NCBI GenBank assembly: GCA_900766895.1
Contig: CAAFXF010000012.1
Location: 1-6,477 of the forward strand
Reading direction: 5' to 3'
Origin: Clostridia bacterium
GTDB taxonomy: Bacteria > Bacillota > Clostridia > Oscillospirales > Acutalibacteraceae
DNA length: 6,477 bases
The position numbers and the translations under genes are program-made. The notes beneath the pieces were generated by a model. That model did not search any database, was not told the DNA's origin, and saw nothing but the letters and a program-made list of their open reading frames with translations. Shown here one piece after another: positions 4,292-6,477 of the stretch; position 1 is the first letter of the stretch, and every line of letters starts with the position of its first letter.

Positions 4292-6477
4292 CATGAATTT
4301 GATGTTGACGGACATTGTACACGTTGCGGTGCATCTGTTAGAGCAACGGTTACGGCAGACAGCGCGACAGCCTATGTAGATAAGAATGTCAGCATTTCGG
4401 TTGCCGGCGAATATCTTTTCTATAGGGTTACTGCACAGAAAGACGGTATTTTTACATTTTACACAAAAGGTAACGTTGATACCTATGGTTACCTTCTTTC
4501 GTCAAGCGATATTAATACTGATAACCCAATTATGAAAAATGATGATGGCGGTGAAAAAAATAACCGTCGTATTGATTATTATGCTTTTGAGGGAGAAACT
4601 GTTTATTTTGCAGTTAGGTATTATAGTTCGTATGCAGTAGATGAGCCATTCAATGTTCATATTGATTTTGAAGAAGCATATGTTGACAGCGGTGTTTTCT
4701 ATGTTAAAGATACCGATGTCGACACAGGAAACGATTTTTATTATGTTGGCGGATATAGGTTCGACACTCCTACCGATGTAACAATTCTCAGCAAAATAAA
4801 TGGCAGTCCCGTAACATATATTGCAAAAGATGCCTTTAATGATTGTGAATATTTAACAGGCGTTACAATTCCCGGTTCTGTTAAAGAAATCAATGAACGT
4901 GCATTTTATCAATGCACAAATCTTAAAACGGTAACACTTGGCGAAGGTATTGATTATATCGGTTGCGACGCTTTTTTCAGAACTGCAATTGAAACCATAA
5001 CAATTCCCGGCTCTGTTAAAACAATTGATTCTGGTGCATTTTGCCTCTGCGCAAATCTTAAAACGGTAATACTTAATGAAGGACTTGAGAATATCGCAGA
5101 TTGGGCTTTCGGAAATACTGCCGTAGAATCGGTAACAATTCCCGCAAGCGTTAAAGATTTCAACGGCTCCGTATTCGGTTGCTGCTATGATTTGAAATCA
5201 ATCAGCATTGCAGATGCAAATGAAACATATAAATCGGTTGACAATGCTGTTTATTCAAAGGATGGAACTGTCCTTTTCTATACTCTTCCCTCATTAACAG
5301 GCACCTTTGTTGTTCCTGAAGGCGTTGAATCAATTGAATTTGATGCATTCTATGCTTCCTTGATTTCAGGAGTAAAGCTTTCTTCAACAGTTGAATATAT
5401 TGGTTATAATGCTTTTGAAAGCTGTAATAATCTTAGCTCGGTTGAATTAAATGAAGGACTAAAAGCAATAGATGAATATGCATTTGAAAATTGTGAAAAG
5501 CTCTCCTCGGTTAAACTTCCCTCAACACTTGAAACAATAGCATATAGTGCTTTTGCCGGTTGCGGTATTTATTTTGTTGATGTTCCTGCCTCAGTTACTG
5601 AAATAGGCAGTGATGCATTTTCTGACTCAAATGTTGAAGCAATCATAATTAACAATAAAGATACTTATTTATCAAGTGGTTTTGTTGGAGGCTCTGTTAC
5701 AATTTACGGTCACACCGGCTCCACCGCTGAGACATATGCAAATAATAGAAGCAATAAATTTGTTTCAATAGATTTGGAAGAAGGTGTGGAGTGTACTCAT
5801 TCCTTTGTTAAAGTTGAAATTATTACAGCACCAACCTGCACCTCAAAGGGACTTGCAAAAACAAAATGCGCAATCTGCGGAGACCAAGGTGAAAATGCAG
5901 AAATTGAAATGACTGAGCATAATGCTCCGGTAGGCGTTTGCGTTGATTGCGGACACAAGGAGTCTTTTGTAAGCGATGTTAAATTAAACCAAAGCATAAC
6001 CTGTACCTTTAGTGACACATCTCAAATATCAACAGCATGCTTTACTGCTACTAAGGACGGAACCTACACCGCAACTATCAGTGATATGAACGACATTGAT
6101 TTTTTTGTTGTTGCATCAAACACTGCGAGAGATGGGCTTTATTTTGAAACTGAAAAAGAGACAATGGTCTTTGAACTCAAGGCAGGAGAGCAGATATTCA
6201 TCGCAGCAATGACCCGCGACCCGGCGTCCGATACTTCATTCAAAGCAACAGTAACATGTAATCATACAAATATGAGCACAACTGATGCTACATGCACAGT
6301 TTGCGGTATCACAAATCCAAATTATGTAGCACCAACTCCGACACCTACACCAACACCTGATCCAACACCTGGTACAACACCTGGTACAACACCGACACCA
6401 GCACCGGCTCCTGCCCCTGCACCGAGCAATGTGATTACATTTAATGGTGAGAGCATAAAGCCGAATTCAAGCGGTGA
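4115..6477 (+). CDS. Main body of the BspA-like LRR surface protein, partial at both ends
   Basis: Continuation of the frame from 3386 after the TGA, 787 open codons running off the right edge. Order of parts: end of CxxC unit b, unit c and a short third unit (to about 4345); a PPC-like beta domain (about 4352-4678, with AGEYLFYRVTAQKDGIFTFY); an LRR_5/BspA array (about 4690-5760, repeats of the type TIPGSVKEINERAF, closing with YGHTGSTAETYA); CxxC modules (5792-5960); a second PPC-like domain (about 5962-6258); a short CxxC piece (CNHTNMS...CTVCG); and a Pro/Thr/Ala linker (6329-6424). The design is that of large adhesins of gut Clostridia that bind host or polymer surfaces. No ATG in the first part has a ribosome binding site, and no second signal peptide exists. 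Without read-through of the TGA this part would not be made or exported. The C terminus and any wall anchor lie outside. Confidence 0.8.
4860..5180 (+). repeat. 135-bp higher-order repeat in the LRR array
   Basis: ACAATTCCCG recurs at 4865, 5000 and 5135, exactly 135 bp (45 codons) apart, and each copy encodes TIP followed by SVK. One period equals two leucine-rich repeats of about 22-23 residues. The precise spacing and near-identical bases point to recent internal duplication, and the array could vary in length between strains. Confidence 0.7.
6329..6424 (+). repeat. Pro/Thr/Ala-rich linker repeat
   Basis: Thirty-two codons of TP, PGTTP and PA repeats in the adhesin frame. Such linkers usually span the cell wall or separate domains. 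The low-complexity DNA is prone to slippage, so length variation is likely. Confidence 0.85.

Noticed and set aside
4046..5200. CRISPR-like array
   Set aside because: The repeats are long, in-frame and encode protein modules. There are no short conserved repeats with unique spacers.

Overview
The window looks like an AT-rich, Gram-positive gut bacterium of the class Clostridia, probably Oscillospiraceae/Ruminococcaceae. The evidence is strong AGGAGG-type ribosome binding sites, MKK...AFA signal peptides, an SPxTG sortase signal, a LytTR-PAS regulator, and a large BspA-like leucine-rich-repeat surface protein with CxxC modules and a Pro/Thr linker. This taxonomic placement is inference from gene style only.

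Layout. (1) Positions 8-1887 hold three tightly spaced plus-strand genes: two 157-residue secreted paralogues and a 300-residue wall-anchored protein ending in SPQTG, a membrane segment and a basic tail. All three begin their mature part with a recognisably related module, so they look like one cell-surface assembly. A strong bidirectional terminator follows. (2) Positions 1953-2400 contain no credible gene but are dense in structure: the 3' half of a tRNA-Leu (CAG anticodon) whose 5' half is missing, its terminator, an inverted copy of the T arm, two more hairpins (one about 61 nt), and a second, shorter copy of the tRNA 3' end with another terminator-like hairpin. This looks like a scarred integration hotspot (attachment-site remnants). 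(3) Positions 2413-3210 encode a one-component regulator with an N-terminal LytTR DNA-binding domain and a C-terminal PAS-like domain, behind a good SigA-type promoter. (4) Positions 3211-3385 are a short control region: a hairpin, two 15-bp direct repeats exactly 21 bp apart, a TTGCAA-17-TATAGT promoter and an AAGGAGG site. The repeat geometry is that of LytTR operators, so the regulator probably controls the next gene. (5) From 3386 to the right edge runs one reading frame of more than 1,000 codons for a giant secreted adhesin-like protein (discoidin-like domain, CxxC repeats, PPC-like domain, LRR_5 array, more CxxC, second PPC-like domain, Pro/Thr linker). It is interrupted by a single in-frame TGA at 4112-4114.

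The most interesting point is that TGA. It sits exactly on the first cysteine of a CxxC pair that is conserved in the tandem repeats on both sides, and the frame stays open for 787 more codons without another stop. The plain reading is a recent nonsense mutation or a sequencing error. Recoding (selenocysteine, or TGA read as a sense codon) is possible and testable. The second point is the LytTR-PAS regulator next to its likely 21-bp-phased operator and surface-protein target. The third is the tRNA-Leu remnant cluster.
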